64,000 bases of DNA from Solea solea (GCF_958295425.1 NC_081138.1:7118302-7182301), one strand, 5' to 3'; positions 20,807 to 33,290 are shown, counted from the stretch's first letter. Numbers and translations are program-made. Notes: generated by a model not told the origin, from the sequence alone.

Positions 20807-21093
20807 CTACTATGAAGGCAAATAATAGTACAAACTGCAGTCAAACTAAAATTTAGTCACTTTACATTCTCAGACAAGCTATGAATAAAAGTACCAGTTT
20901 GTATGGTGTCACCCTCTAAACTGCCTATATGTTAAAATATACTAGAGCAATATTTTCTTTTTTCATTCTCTGACATTTGCTGTTCATTTTTTCATTTTTT
21001 TTTTCTACAGCACCCACACAGAAGTTCATAACCTGAGGTAGAAGGAGTCATTTATAACAAAAGTCCAGGGGTCACAGAGCATGAGAACAAACC

Positions 21094-21096
<3 letters not shown>
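20807..21096. other. No recognisable feature
   Basis: AT-rich, T-runs near 20993-21005. Confidence 0.5.
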
Positions 21097-21185
<89 letters not shown>

Positions 21186-21186
21186 A
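21097..21186. repeat. (AT)n microsatellite
   Basis: About 90 bases of AT with single GTGT and TGT interruptions. It directly abuts a SINE tail. Confidence 0.95.
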
Positions 21187-21216
21187 GTGGATAAAGCGGT
21201 AGAAGGGGATGGATGC
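21187..21216 (+). mobile_element. SINE tail fragment next to (AT)n
   Basis: GTGGATAAAGCGGTAGAAGG followed by GGATGGATG is the terminal part of the V/DANA-like SINE; the rest appears replaced by the (AT)n run. Confidence 0.7.
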
Positions 21217-21547
21217 TCAAAAATTGGATCACGAGAATCATTTCATTGTGTCTTTGACACAGGTAAAGTGATACATGAAGTAATAAGTAAGATTTCGTTT
21301 TTGGGAGTCAAACAAGAATGAATTTAATAGTGTACGTCTCAACGAGTTTAAAAAAAAAAAAGCTCTAAAATGTAATATAATCAAGGACATTTTGTTGTTT
21401 TCTTTCTTTTGTCCTCTTTTATTTTGCTGATGATTGTTGGAGCAGATTGTGTGAAAATAACAAATGTAAGATCTAAAAATAAATTCATCTTATCAATGGT
21501 CTTCTGTGTGTGGTCACAGTATTCAAGTATTCGAGTATTCAATTTAT
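21217..21547. other. No recognisable feature
   Basis: Unique AT-rich sequence. Confidence 0.5.
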
Positions 21548-21690
21548 GCTGCGTTCCATCTACAGTACATTGGAACACAGAATTCGGAAGTGGGAGTAAA
21601 GCCACTCCCCAGTTCATCGCATTCCAGTTGCAAAGTTGGAACATTTGGAACAATGGCACTGCCCATGTGATCTCCAAGGACCACTGAAGA
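21548..21690. repeat. MITE-like repeat R3, partial copy
   Basis: GCTGCGTTCCATCTAC, AATTCGGAAGTGGGAGTAAA and CCACTCCCCAGTTC match in order the left part of the element at 47276-47544. Confidence 0.55.
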
Positions 21691-21839
21691 CAACACTCTT
21701 CATCTCAGTGTACTGCATCTTCACACAATAACCTGCAATTATGATTCTAATTGTTCAAGGTTTATTTGTGTTGTGTGTTAAAGACGTTACTTGTGTTACT
21801 GTTGCATTTCTATCATTTTGAACAAGTCATTCTCTCCTG

Positions 21840-22095
21840 ACCTTGTTTCTCCCAAATAACTGCTGCTCACTGGATAATTTCTCTTTCTCTGGACCATTCT
21901 CTCTAAACCCTAGAGATGATTGTGTGTGAACGTCCCACTCGATCAGCAGTTTCTGAAACAGTCAGACCAACAACAATCACTTTTCTTCCACAGCTCGTCC
22001 TGACCACGTCTGCAGGTCTAAATGAGTTGCTGTATGTGCTGCTGTCTTTAATTGTCGTTGTATAAACGCCATAAACATGAATAACAATGAACACA
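21840..22095 (-). mobile_element. Tc1-like transposase relic
   Basis: On the minus strand the frame reads G-L-T-V-S-E-T-A-D-R-V-G-R-S-H-T-I-I-S-R-V, then a stop where the family has Y, then R-E-W-S-R-E-R-E-I. This is the second helix-turn-helix of a fish Tc1 transposase (usual form: T-I-S-R-V-Y-R-E-W). No catalytic domain and no inverted repeat were seen. The same subfamily recurs at 48855-49345. Confidence 0.75.
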
Positions 22096-24655
22096 ATCTT
22101 AGCTTGTGCAAAGAACTCTAATTTTGAAATGTATCACAGCTCTCCTATCATCTGTAATCCATAATTTAAGGCCGCTAACAGTGTCACATATGATGAATTA
22201 TAATGCTTGGATTTAGCAGCAGGTGGTTTCTTAAAAAAGTTAATTCTTGAATATACAAAATGCTTGATGTTTTTTTTTTTTTTTCCTTTGGCCTGTTCCA
22301 AGCTGAAAATTCACTGTCTTTACGACCGAACCCAGCTTTAAATGTGAGATCTAAACGAAGACGATAAAGAAAAATGGTTTCATTTCAGCAAGCATACCTT
22401 TTTAAATGATGGATTATGCTGTAAATCAGCGGAATATTTGAAGCAGACTCACAGTCATTAGGACGTTAAAGGCAGAGGAACATAATGAATCCATAACTTA
22501 TATTCACCGCACCTACAGTGACAAAACTGCCTGAGTTGATTTTATTTCCTTTCACAGATAAGGACAGAAACCACAGGATCTCTGGTCCTTACTGCCAATT
22601 TATCTCTTTATTTTCCACTTCCTTCTTCTTCCCCGTTCCTCTCCTTCTACTAATTCTTTTGTGTTTTGTCGCTCCACGTCCGTCTATCAGCCACGATCAC
22701 TGGCTCATCTGTTCCAACTCTCCTGGGACGCCTGTTTGTCTCCTTATTCCCTCCACATTCTCCTCTTTCTATCGTCTCCCCCTGCTTTGTCTCTCGTCCC
22801 CAGGAGTCTCCTGTCACTTTCTGTGCTCCCCATTGGTACATCTTGGAACAAACAACCCCGAGACAGCGACGGAAGATGAGATGAGTCAAAATGAATGCAG
22901 ACATAGGGTGTTTGCATTAACAATGAAGTGCTTCAGCAGTGTCACTCCAACGGCATGCTAATTAAAACTTAGCCAATGAGGACTTATACCACTGTTTTTA
23001 CTTTAAAACTGTGTCCAAAATGGGTTCTTTGACGAGTGCGAATGAGTTTAATAGGAATTAACTCCCAGGTCAAATGATTGTAATGCATGTTGGTTTTTTA
23101 TTGGCGTGACTTGAATTTCAAGACCAGGGTATGCACCCATTTCTTCACAATCCCAGGTCTGCCCCCATCCCCCATTACTCCCCAGGCATAGATAAGTACA
23201 ACCCCCTGTGCCTGGCTTGTGTGCTTTTAGTAGTTAACCCACAGCAACTTAACTGGGATTTTTTTAAGCAGTAGTTAACACTTCTGATATAGATCACATA
23301 AACTACGGCTTAAAATAAAAAGACTAAATGTAGGCGTTGTGTGGGGACAAAAGTAGAGCATCTCTGCATCTTTGGCTGACACCTTGACTTGAAGTAGTCG
23401 GGTTTGCTTACTAAAAACGAAAGGAAAGAGTGCACATAGTCGATTGAATTATTAATGATTTAGAGAAATAAAATTAAAATTATAGAAATCACTGTTTCCA
23501 AAGTCCCATTTACAGTATACCAATAACTTAAGAGTGAAAGAGGCTTCAGATAAAGTAAAGATGAAGTCCCTGATTCCCTTAACAACCCCTTGCCGCTTCC
23601 CCATGACGGCTCTTTCCCCACCTACTTATTCAACCCATACTCTTGGTACAGTTCTGACATGGGAGCATGGAAGAACCACTATCATCCCCTGCATCTGCGT
23701 GTGCATGAAGTCTTGGTTTCTCAAAGCAGAACCGTTGCCTGACAGCTCATCCATTCAGTCCGGCCCCACAAGGCTTCTGTTCCAGTGCTCATTGCCTTAA
23801 CTGGGCCTCTGTAACAAACCTCGTCACTGTGTGTTCACTGTGGGAAGCAAAAGGGCATGAATCTGAACTTGGCCAGGCGGCATGGTGTGCTAGTCTCCGG
23901 AGCTGAAAAGTATAGTGGAAATTGAAGGGGTTGAAGGGGAGAGGTTAAAGGGGTGAGACAAGTAAAATGAAGCAAGGCAGAATGAGAAGAGATGTTACAG
24001 TCAATAAGTGTATAACCTAATACAGCACTGGTGGGCAGGGGAGGCATTCTTCTTCTAACTCCCCTGTGGTTAGCACAGCCAGCAATTTTTCAAGTTAAAA
24101 GAAGGATTTGGGTTAGATGTGGAGACCCGGGAGAGTCAATGTGGCATTTGCACTATACATTGGTAAGCTGCTACGAAAAGACATGTACTGTAGGCTCACT
24201 GTCTCAGAGCAAATAACAATTCTTCTGAGCTACCATGACTAGATATGAAAAGGATATACATATAGTATTTAAGAACGTTTTAAATAATTAGTTTTTTTGA
24301 TTATATCACTGAATTGTTCTCTTTTTATTATTCCTTTATTTCAATTTTCCTGTCCACACCTCGTCATTTGACATATTTTCATTTTATTTGAATGATTGAA
24401 TCTAATCATCAAAAAACATTTTTTTTTAGTATTTTAGTAACAAATGATAAAATCATAATAAATTAATAAATAAATGAATCATATATATTACAAAATATAA
24501 CTCAATGATATATATGTTGTAATTTCCAATTATTCTTAAGTGTTTTACTTAATTTACTTTTTATGTATGTTTTGATTAGTCTTAGTGTCTTAGTCTTTTC
24601 CATTTAAATTTGAATTTGGCTTATTATATATTATATATTATCCTTTAAAAAAGGA
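22096..24655. other. Long stretch without a recognisable gene
   Basis: T-run at ~22270-22285. A pyrimidine-rich region at 22600-22800 creates overlapping frames in three phases (e.g. 22518-22961, 147 codons) of biased composition. A weak SINE-like segment (CATCCCCCATTACTCCCCAG) lies near 23168. Nothing else is supported. Confidence 0.5.
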
Positions 24656-24752
24656 GATCTAGAACTGGACAGTGTGTGAATGTGTGTGAAGCAGTTTGTG
24701 TTACATTTCATTCATATGAAAAGTGCCATACAAATAAAGTTATGCGACTTAT
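24656..24752 (+). mobile_element. LINE 3'-end relic (L2-like)
   Basis: GTGAAGCAGTTTGTGTTACA followed by TGAAAAGTGCCATACAAATA and AAGTTATG resembles the common L2-type 3' terminus (AAAGTGCTATACAAATAAAG). Confidence 0.5.
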
Positions 24753-25680
24753 AAATGTTTTAATTTGGATTAAACAAAGTTATACTACAGGGAAAAAATA
24801 AATAAAAGAAAATGAGGACAAGAAAATTCACAAAGGACAAAAAAAAAAAAAATCATCCTTCCCATGAGAGAAAATTGCTAAGTATGCCAGTTCAGTCATA
24901 GACAATGAGAAAATACCAAACAACAATATAAGTACGCCTTCATTGAGAGATCTGTGGACATAAGACACTGTCTTAATCACTTAGACCTAGATACTGAGGA
25001 GCTCAACCAAAATAGCTCTAAGTTCCGCCCAGGATATTCCCTCAAGTCTGTGGGTGCACCATTGTTGAATAACCTCCTCCACACTCCAGTGGTGGCCAGC
25101 TTCTGGAGAATTGGATGGTTAGAGAAAAAGAAAGAGAAATAGGACAAGCAAGGCCCGAAGCAAATAAAACAGTAGCGGAAATCAGTTTTTATCATCCAAT
25201 TATCATTTTGGCCTGACCCATGTGCACCTGATGTCACTACTTTCATTACAAGAATTGAAGGTGTTTTTTTCTATATTGTACAGATGCGGGAGAAATAAAA
25301 ACAGATCATGTGTGACAACATGTTAAGTCTAAAATAATATGTGTTTCATGTTGTAACATCTACTTTACTGTTGTAAAGCATATGTACGTATATTTTTTTG
25401 TAGGTGCCTATATATATACGTATATTAACAATGTACGTAATGAACTTATCACACTATAATGTGATACTGATCATACACTTCGATGGTTCATTCTATGAAA
25501 AACATGTTTATTTTGCTGGTGTCCTAATTAGAAATACTACAAAGACATTAAGAATGGACATCTAAATCTAACTAAAGCCATTAAGCATTTGTTTACTGAT
25601 AAGTCATTAAGTAAGTATGGAACATATTTATGTCAGTTAACATTACCATAAGAATAAAAAAGGTTTTTATTCTTACAGAG
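24753..25680. other. No recognisable gene
   Basis: A-run ~24838-24852; TA-rich 25383-25430. Minus frame 24977-25246 has no known domain. Confidence 0.5.
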
Positions 25681-25684
25681 CGCA

Positions 25685-26115
25685 CAAATTATATCTCTCA
25701 GCATGTTGCCCACCGGGTGAATTAGCATGATTAATCATAGCATGCTGAGATATTGTCTCGCTGTCATTGGCCAGAACTCATCAAGCGGTTTCTTCTCTCG
25801 AAGGGAATGTTCTGCAGTGAAGGATCATTTTATTTCCTGATGAGACAGACAATCTGGTGCCAGTTACACTGACACGGTCCTTTCTGCATGACTTTTTGTG
25901 TAACCTAATGTCAAGAATTATCATCATTTTCTTTGAAATCTCCAGATGCTAGAGGTAGTTAGTGGGAATTGTTTGGATGCATTCATCAAACTGTCAAAGA
26001 ATTCAACTTAAAAGTGCTGGCACAGCGTTGCCAATTCAAATTAATTATACAGTTATGACTGATGAAATGTGTGGCCCTGGTGGGCATACATTATGTAAAG
26101 TGATGTGACATTTCT
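25685..26115. other. Repeat-free block with homeodomain-like palindrome inside a hairpin
   Basis: ATATCTCTCAGCATG (25691-25705) and CATGCTGAGATAT (25741-25753) are complementary apart from a 2-base bulge. Between them lies ATGATTAATCAT (25727-25738), a perfect 12-base palindrome with paired ATTA cores typical of homeodomain dimers. The following ~350 bases show no repeat signature. It may be a conserved noncoding enhancer; no coding frame fits. Confidence 0.3.
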
Positions 26116-27075
26116 CAGGGTTTACATAATCAGTGACATCATACAGTGTATATGTTTATCATCCTATGTATCATGCTGTGCAGTTAACACCTATACTGTA
26201 TATGCCAAATTGTTGAGTCAACAGTCCTAAAACAGCAAAGAATCATTTTATTCTTGTCTTTAAAGAAATAAATGATTGGTACTGAAGTACATTTAGAAGA
26301 CATCCGGCAAGGTACAGTAAAGTTTCATGTTTTTGCAAGATTATTACTGATCTCTGGGCCTATGCTGCTGTAAGTAAAACAATGTGACAAGAGGATCGAA
26401 GTGTTCAATTGTAATTTGAACTTAATTCAGAGTGAATAACTTGTAGGTTATCATCTTTCACAACATCGTTTTCTTTGTCATGGTTTTATCACAGGATGAC
26501 TCGTCACCTCTCATGAGGCAAAAGCTCTTCAGAGACAGAGACAATGACCACAACCCTGAACATGGATTAATTCCAAGCTGTTGTGTTTGGAAAATAAGGC
26601 ATAAATATCCTAATCCAAGGCTGCACTGCCAAATGTAGAGAAACAAAAAAAATAAAAAAATCTTAAAGCCAGTAAATGTATGTAATTAATATTGTTGCGC
26701 AGCATTGATTAACTTTTGTTTCGTGTATGTATTTTTCCCCAGCAAAAACAGTAAGCTAATACAGTAAATGCTCTTACTTGTGCCATTAATCACAATCGTT
26801 TTACCAATATTTACTTGAGTTTGGGGCATTTAAAAATACAACTTTATATTGCTATGGATGTGAACGTCTGTTCAATTCACTATTTACCTTTATTACTATG
26901 ACTACAGTCTAGCATTGAATGATAAGCGGCAACGAAAACTAAAAGTATGTAAAATGAATGTAATATAATTGTTCACCAAGTCTTTCACATAATTCAAAAA
27001 GTCAGCGACCGCAAAAATGACACAAATTTGGCTATGGTGACCAAAACAGTTATAAATTGTCATTGTGTTATTTGT
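26116..27075. other. No recognisable gene
   Basis: AT-rich, no tandem or interspersed repeat recognised. Confidence 0.5.
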
Positions 27076-27370
27076 GGGTGGAATTATAGTCCTCATTTTC
27101 TAGGGACACACTAACCCCTCTAAAAACACTGGTCCATGGACTCCACATTTTGTTTCTGGCACATTTCTGACGTCACAATTCATGCATGCATTGTTGACAC
27201 AGAGGTTAAAATAAATACAGAGAACAAAAATGGGTTCATGGGTAATGGAAAGGGAGTTAATATCCCCTTTTAAAAAGGGGCAATTAACATCCTTCAAAAA
27301 TCCTGGTAATACCCACTCATTTTAGTGTGAAAGGAGCTTTAGAAAAACAGGAAGCGCAGCTTTACCGCCT
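27076..27370. repeat. Possible MITE-like element
   Basis: Contains CCCCTTTTAAAAAGGGG, a self-complementary core (27264-27280), within sequence whose style (GTGTGAAAGG, TCACACAG) resembles non-autonomous DNA elements. No inverted terminal repeat could be fixed. Confidence 0.3.
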
Positions 27371-27624
27371 TTTGGGGTCACACAGAATTCACTATTACAT
27401 GAATGCAAAACAATGATGTTTGGTGCATTTAGCAAAATCCTAATTATGTTATGAAAATATAACCTCGTTCATAAATAATATCCATGACAATTGGTAACAA
27501 CCCTTTTTATCTCATCATCCTCCTCCTGGTCACATGCTATAATGTGTGGTTGAAATTCTACAGGATGTATGGAATCATTATATATGGAAGCATATTGCTG
27601 CCACACATACAACAAAATGAACTT

Positions 27625-27716
27625 AGATTTTGATGATTGCATGGCGAGGGCAACATGGAGGCAGATGGTCCGCTGTGGTGACCCCTAAAGGGAGAAGCTG
27701 AAAGAAGAAGAAGGAA
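27625..27716 (+). mobile_element. RTE-type LINE 3' end
   Basis: In frame it reads M-A-R-A-T-W-R-Q-M-V-R-C-G-D-P, stop, R-E-K-L-K-E-E-E, the C-terminal end of the RTE-type LINE whose RT domain lies at 1479-1978. The nucleotides CCGCTGTGGTGACCCCTAAA, GGGAGAAGCTGAAAG and (AAG)n are the same tail as the SINEs at 11345 and 52915. The copy is severely 5'-truncated, as usual for target-primed reverse transcription. Confidence 0.8.
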
Positions 27717-28639
27717 ATACAATGGTTGCATTGCATTTTTTCTTGTATACAGTATATTATTTATTACTGTCCTACCTCTTTTTCCTTGTCACACTGTTGT
27801 AAAACAACAAACTACGCTCTTGGGAGATTAATAATGTGATGTTCTACAGATGGATCATATACTTTTCCTATTAAGACACAGACTCCAGTCGCTTAGGTGG
27901 TTGTTGTGTTCACTGATTTTGATTACAGCTTTGAAAGATAGAAGTAGGATGGTGATGAATACCAAACGATTCCCCTACTTGCACACAGGAGACATAAAGG
28001 CACCATAAGTCCAGTGTCTGTTGTTTTAAAATGTTTTTATAACACATTACATGAGTGCGATTAATTAATGATAAATGCAATGACAGCATTAGTTACTTAT
28101 AAGCAAATATTGGATGTGTGTGTTTATCACATTTGTAATTTAAGAAGGGTTGCAGTTTTCCCAAGTTTGGGAATAGGTGAACACATGCTTGATCAAGATC
28201 TAGATCACCATAAAACATTTGTTTTGTTTATCCACAGAAACGTTAATCCAAATCCATGTTTTATTTTTTGAATTATGGTGCTCAAGGAGGGCAAGGACAA
28301 ACACAGGCAAAAACATAACCTTTCATTTAATTTCCTTGTCACACAATGCAGACACTATGTTTGTTGAGAAGCAGAGGTCACTGACCTTTGGCCCTGGTGA
28401 TGTCCATGTGCCCTGTGTGCTTCCAATACTTCCAGTAGCTGCCTGTAGCCGCCTCTGTCAACATGTCACAAACATAAGATGCTCGTCGGATTACGGCTTA
28501 ATTATGCAAGGAGCTGAGCAAACGGAATGAGTCCAGTTAAAAACAATGAGATTAATCCATTCTAAATGGTACTAGTAGTGTAAGGTCTCATTGTTTCTCA
28601 AAGAAATGAAAGAAAAATAATATAAGGTTGAACACTGAC
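27717..28639. other. No recognisable gene
   Basis: A 103-codon frame at 28219-28530 and others show no domain. Confidence 0.5.
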
Positions 28640-29605
28640 TCAGCCACTGACTGGTCTTATTGGATCTCAGTGCTGTTTTTCACAATGTACTACACTCACA
28701 CTATACTGTTAAAAAAGGTTAGAAACATGGTAAGGACACAACGGAACAGTCCTACAGTGGTTCAGGTCCTACTTGGAGCAGATTTGTTTTGTGACCATTG
28801 GAAGTTATGAATAGCATGGTTAGTTCTGCAGAGATCTAATGTTGACGCCATGGAGATACATCTAGCACCGTCCCCAGGTGACTACAGTCCAATAGAGTCA
28901 TTGTGTCACTGTCTAGAGCAAGTAAATAATTAGATGAAGCAAAGTTTCTTCAATTAAATCAGGGACAGTTACCGGGACAGGGACTCAAGGTGGGAGTCCA
29001 TATCCTTGGTGTGCTGAGAGACTCAGATCTGACCTTCAGCATTCATATCGAATCAATAACTAAAACAGCTTTCTATAAGCTTATCCATCATAGATATAGA
29101 GAAGCAAATCCTTTCATCTCCAGTAGACGGTTCCCAAAATAGCAGCTGCAGTTCGAGTTTTGACCAGAACAAGAAAAATCAGAGCACATTAGTGGAGTTT
29201 TAAAGTTTTAAAGTTTCTACTGCTAGTCTACAAATCACTAAATGGTTTAGGGTCCAGAATACATTCATGACAAATTCAAATAATAAAAACCTCATAAGAT
29301 CTACTGACTCAGGTCAGATAGTCGAGCCCAGAGTTCAAACCAAATATGGTGCATTTTTTGCTGCACTGTACAGTCTTTAACTTATTTTAAGCTGCACGTT
29401 CATATTTAGTCTAGCTTTTTTTTTTCTTTCTCTCTTGCTATCTTTCTGCACTCTGATTTATTGTATTATAATTGGGTTTTGTTCACGTTTGATGTTTGAA
29501 TATTTCAAAATTGTAACTGTTATTTTGTGTTTGTCTCAAGCAAATTGAGTTGCCCCTGTCTTTTAAATATGCTTTACAACTAACGCTGCCTTGCCTTAAG
29601 AAAAC
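28640..29605 (+). mobile_element. L2-type LINE relic, reverse transcriptase to 3' end
   Basis: Ordered, frame-shifted matches to fish L2 polyprotein are visible. They are L-L-D-L-S-A-V-F (28650s; the family has L-D-L-S-A-A-F-D), D-Y-S-P-I-E-S-L-C (28880s), I-L-G-V-L-R-D-S-D-L-T-F-S (29000s), I-T-K-T-A-F-Y-K-L, and R-S-T-D-S-G-Q-I-V-E-P-R-V-Q (29300s). The catalytic Y-A-D-D block is deleted between ~28850 and 28870. The 3' end has the A/T-rich untranslated region and the CTGCCTTGCCTT terminus typical of this group (29588-29599). It is a long-dead copy with many stops. Confidence 0.85.
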
Positions 29606-29940
29606 AAAAGGCATCACACAAACAAAAGAATCCAAAATGAAGGACACAAGGGTAAAGTGAAAAACTTATTACAAAGACTCAAAAAAAAACAAAAAAAAAA
29701 AACACGAGAGGACGTAAGGGACAAACAACACGATCTGGATGAGAGTGACAGGAGAGTGAATGTCAGAATTTTAAACTGACAGAATAAGAATCAGGTAAAA
29801 CTGAAACAACAAAGGTGGTGGGCGTTAAGTCAAAAAAAAAGGACACAAAGACAAAAACAAATATGCAACCAAAACAGGACAATGAAACCAATTTAGGCGT
29901 CAAGGTCCAGCTATAGGTTCATGACAACTAGACCTTTGAG
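29606..29940 (-). repeat. Possible LTR-like or promoter-type repeat, antisense
   Basis: An A-rich region with AAAACACGAGAGGACGTAAG and many ACAAACA / GACAAAAACAAA motifs, style-matching the antisense of fish repeats rich in TTTGTTTTTG. Boundaries and class are uncertain. Confidence 0.25.
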
Positions 29941-31837
29941 ATTGGGGGAATCTGATGTTCCATGTCGGTCTCGCTCGTGGTTCATGCTTTCCTTCATAAT
30001 GCAGCGATTAAACTATGTTTATATATTAAAACTGTAGGTAGGGTTACATCTTGCAGCCTAGTTGTAACAGTTGTAAAAGACATTTATTAGTTAATTGAAC
30101 CAATGAATCTAAATACATGTCTGGAATAATAACAGCTACATCACACACCTGGTTCAATCGTCAAAGATTGGTGATGGTTGTGGTGTTTTATTTATTTGTG
30201 CATTTAAATTCATTATGTTGGATGCCCTTGTATAATGGATCCTCACCAAAATTGCTATGATGGGGTAGGATGGGTTACATCTGCTGTTTTGGCTGGTTAC
30301 TCCACCACTAGCATTGATGTAATTATTTTAAGTGTACCAGGGGAGACATGTGCACAGATGCAGGGCATGTGAGTGAGGTTGGTAATAAAACCCCAAAGTA
30401 ATTGTAACAGTTTCCGTGGAGACTGCGAATCTTGCAGAGATTAAAGCTTTTGACCTCAGTGTGGACCTTTGTAGGGAGTCAGGACCAGAGAAGTTTCATT
30501 TACCTTGATAAATGAAGCTGTAGTAAAAGAACTGAGTCTGATAAAAGTGATTTTTTTTTTATTCTTCAGCTTCTCTCTCTAATGACTCATTGCAAGTCTC
30601 TGCTTTTGTTCTGATGTTCAGCATATAAAATAAAAAGTATGAAAAACTGATATTTTGTTGCTTTATAAATAATCTGTGAGCAGAAAAACACTTTGGTTTT
30701 AACTTGTTTGTTTCCCCTTGACATTTTCAAAACTACAACTGACCATTATTTGTCAATAGAGCACATGCTTCCAAAATTGCATAAAATTGCAGACATTTTA
30801 AAAGAAGTGCTTGCCTCGGTAACACCCCCCCTCTACTAAATACATGATTATATATTCTCTTCCGTTAAAGACACAAATAAGTTGGTTGTTTTGTTGTTAT
30901 ACTAAAATCACCAATTGTCGCTCACAGTTTTCTTTCATATTCCATTGTTTCAGTCAATTTATGTTGAATTCAGCAGAAAATAAGCGGGGCCAAATCCTAC
31001 ATGGTAATCACAAATAATGTGATGGATAATGTCAGGTTGCAACGGCCCTTAAATAAAATTATCTTGCACCTGGGTTAGGACACACATGATGAGGGCTGTC
31101 TGACCTACATGTTGATAAATTAGCCATATGTGTGTGTGTGGTACAACACCCTCTCTCTTCTGTTAAACAGAAATATACAGACCTCCTTTTCTTTCTGTTT
31201 CACAATCATATCACAGTTTTTTTTTTCAGTTTTCTTTACTGGCGTTGCCTTATCTTGCATATTCCATATACATTTGAATTTAGATTTCAATTTAAAAAAG
31301 TCAACTACAAGCACGGAAGACAGTGGATTGGGGTCATGGTTTGTTTGTGCTTACCGACACCCTCATCTGGCAGACATCTGGCACATGAAAGACTCAGAGG
31401 GTGGTCAGCTCAAAGGAAGTCACAGCCAGAGAGACATTGGTATGCACAACAAATGTAGTATGTGGATATTTTCTTCAGACAGAGGGCAATAGGATTATGC
31501 AGAATACATATGTACTGGAAATATACAGTCTTCATTTAGTGAAAAGTGTCAGTGATGCTGCATTTTGATGAATTGCACTGGACGTCGCACCCATATGGTT
31601 GGTATAGCAACTGATATATTTCAGTCTCAATGGTCAAAAAACTTGTTTTATCCCAGTTTTAAAAGTGTATTTGACTGGTGGGATGTGTTAAGCCTGCATT
31701 CACTGCCAGGTCAAGGCATCCTGGGTTTTAAAGGAAGACTCGGGTGATGCTAACATGCTAGCATCACACATTAGGGCAGTTTTCAACACCTTTTTATTAT
31801 TATTTCATCTTACTTTGCTTCACTTGACGTCGAATTT
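29941..31837. other. No recognisable gene
   Basis: AT-rich. Frames at 31130-31492 and 31132-31458 overlap in different phases and are T-rich. A 9-bp hairpin at 31744-31767 is listed separately. Confidence 0.5.
31744..31767. repeat. 9-bp hairpin with 6-base loop
   Basis: GTGATGCTA / TAGCATCAC around ACATGC. Confidence 0.75.
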
Positions 31838-31990
31838 GAATGAGGGATCGAAGTAAAACGTTACGACTGTAACGTCATCACTCGGCTCCATGGCTTTGTT
31901 GTTCTGTTTTGGGTGGGCCGTGCACATTCACGTTCATACGTTCATAGGTGACGCAGGGGTGAAGAACAACAGCAACAACTAACAGTGCAG
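31838..31990 (+). repeat. Dispersed repeat family R1, copy 2
   Basis: Counterpart of 2148-2290 in the same order and orientation, with an extra ~30 bases (GGGTGGGCCGTGCACATTCA and following) between the GGCTCCATGG and AGGTGAC blocks. Confidence 0.6.
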
Positions 31991-33145
31991 AACCATCACT
32001 GGCAATAGGAATGGTGTTGTATTTTTTAGCAGGTTCAGCCAGGTTCAAAATCCCAGGCTTACCTGCTAACTTTAGTGTGAAAGTGGCTATATTCACACAG
32101 AACGAGGGCGTCATGAGAGCAGATGGCAGTGATTAGTAATTACCAAACGATATAACAGTTACACTCAGTGGTTCTGCTATCAAACCCATGCCAGGATTTT
32201 TAGTCCCCAGTATGAAACTTATCGCTCCAACAAAGGTTTTTTTTTTTTTTTTTACAACTAAGCCTTGTGAGCAAAGGAGAAATTGTGTATTATAAAATGA
32301 GCTCAATAAATATTTAAAGCGTGATAAATAGAAACATTTTTTTTAAATGTGAAACAATAAAGGAAAGAATAACTAGGGGCTAAGAGCACTGTCTGCTTTG
32401 ATAGGTAGGTAGTTTAATCCACATAAACCACTACAGTCTTTATTGGCTTTATGAAAAGAACTTTTTTGAATTCATTTTAGTTACTCTGTGTGAAGTAGTT
32501 AACAAATCTGCTCGACACTGACTTGCATACAGTGTTTAAAAACCCACTAATACCCACTAACTTCAGCTATACAAAAACACTTTTGTACAATTTTCGCCTC
32601 TTTGTTTACTCTTTGTACATACAGGTAGCCTAAAGTGCACTGATGGTAACAGCATAAAGAACATGAGTGGATCATTAATAATATAAGACCAAATAAATTC
32701 TGTTCTGGGTTTAAACCAGCAAATAATAATAATAAAAAAAAAACAAGGAAGAATAAAACATGCTTGACTCAAAAGGGTTGTTGTTCATTTAAGTTATCTA
32801 TGTGCTTCATGCTCAAATTAGAAGGAGTAGTTTGACATTTCAGGAATCCAATAATAGCTTCCTGACTGTGTCCACACCGGATGTGAAGCTTGAACAGCTT
32901 TAGCTGTCCATCTATGTCTGCACAGGATACAGGATATGGCTCAAGGGCTTTGTTGGGTGTTTAAAAGACACTGTCCTGTAAAAGAAAAAGGAAAAAGAAA
33001 ACATCCTGTCATCTGTACCAGCTGCAAAGTCAATATTAGTGTGATGATGGATGTCTTTTACCCTTTTACCCATAATTGCCCCACAACCTTTGTCGATCAT
33101 TCTGTACGTTACCATACACAATCAAGTTGGCCTATGGTTACAGCT
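31991..33145. other. No recognisable gene
   Basis: T-run ~32238-32254; otherwise AT-rich unique sequence. Confidence 0.5.
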
Positions 33146-33149
33146 TGAC

Positions 33150-33290
33150 TTCACCATTTATTGGACTATCCTTGGCCCAGGGCCACATGGGACAAGGACA
33201 TAAAAACATGCCAAGGTTAATTGGACAATTTCCAACCATAGGTGTGAATGTGAGAATGAATGGTTGTTTGTCTCTGTTACTGCTAACTTT
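33150..33290 (+). mobile_element. Degraded SINE fragment (V/DANA-like)
   Basis: ACATGCCAAGGTTAATTGGA, CCATAGGTGTGAATGTGAGA and ATGAATGGTTGTTTGTCTCT match the SINE middle (compare 38990-39060). Both ends have been lost. Confidence 0.7.

Noticed and set aside
21026..21241. Minus-strand frame rich in I-Y repeats (also 62328-62591 and 62984-63244)
   Set aside because: These are simply translated (AT)n microsatellites.
22518..22961. 147-codon open frame
   Set aside because: The C/T-rich sequence opens all three plus frames at once; composition is biased, no domain is seen, and the start lacks context.
31130..31492. 120-codon open frame
   Set aside because: T-rich first half (F/S/L runs), with a second overlapping frame of similar length in another phase.
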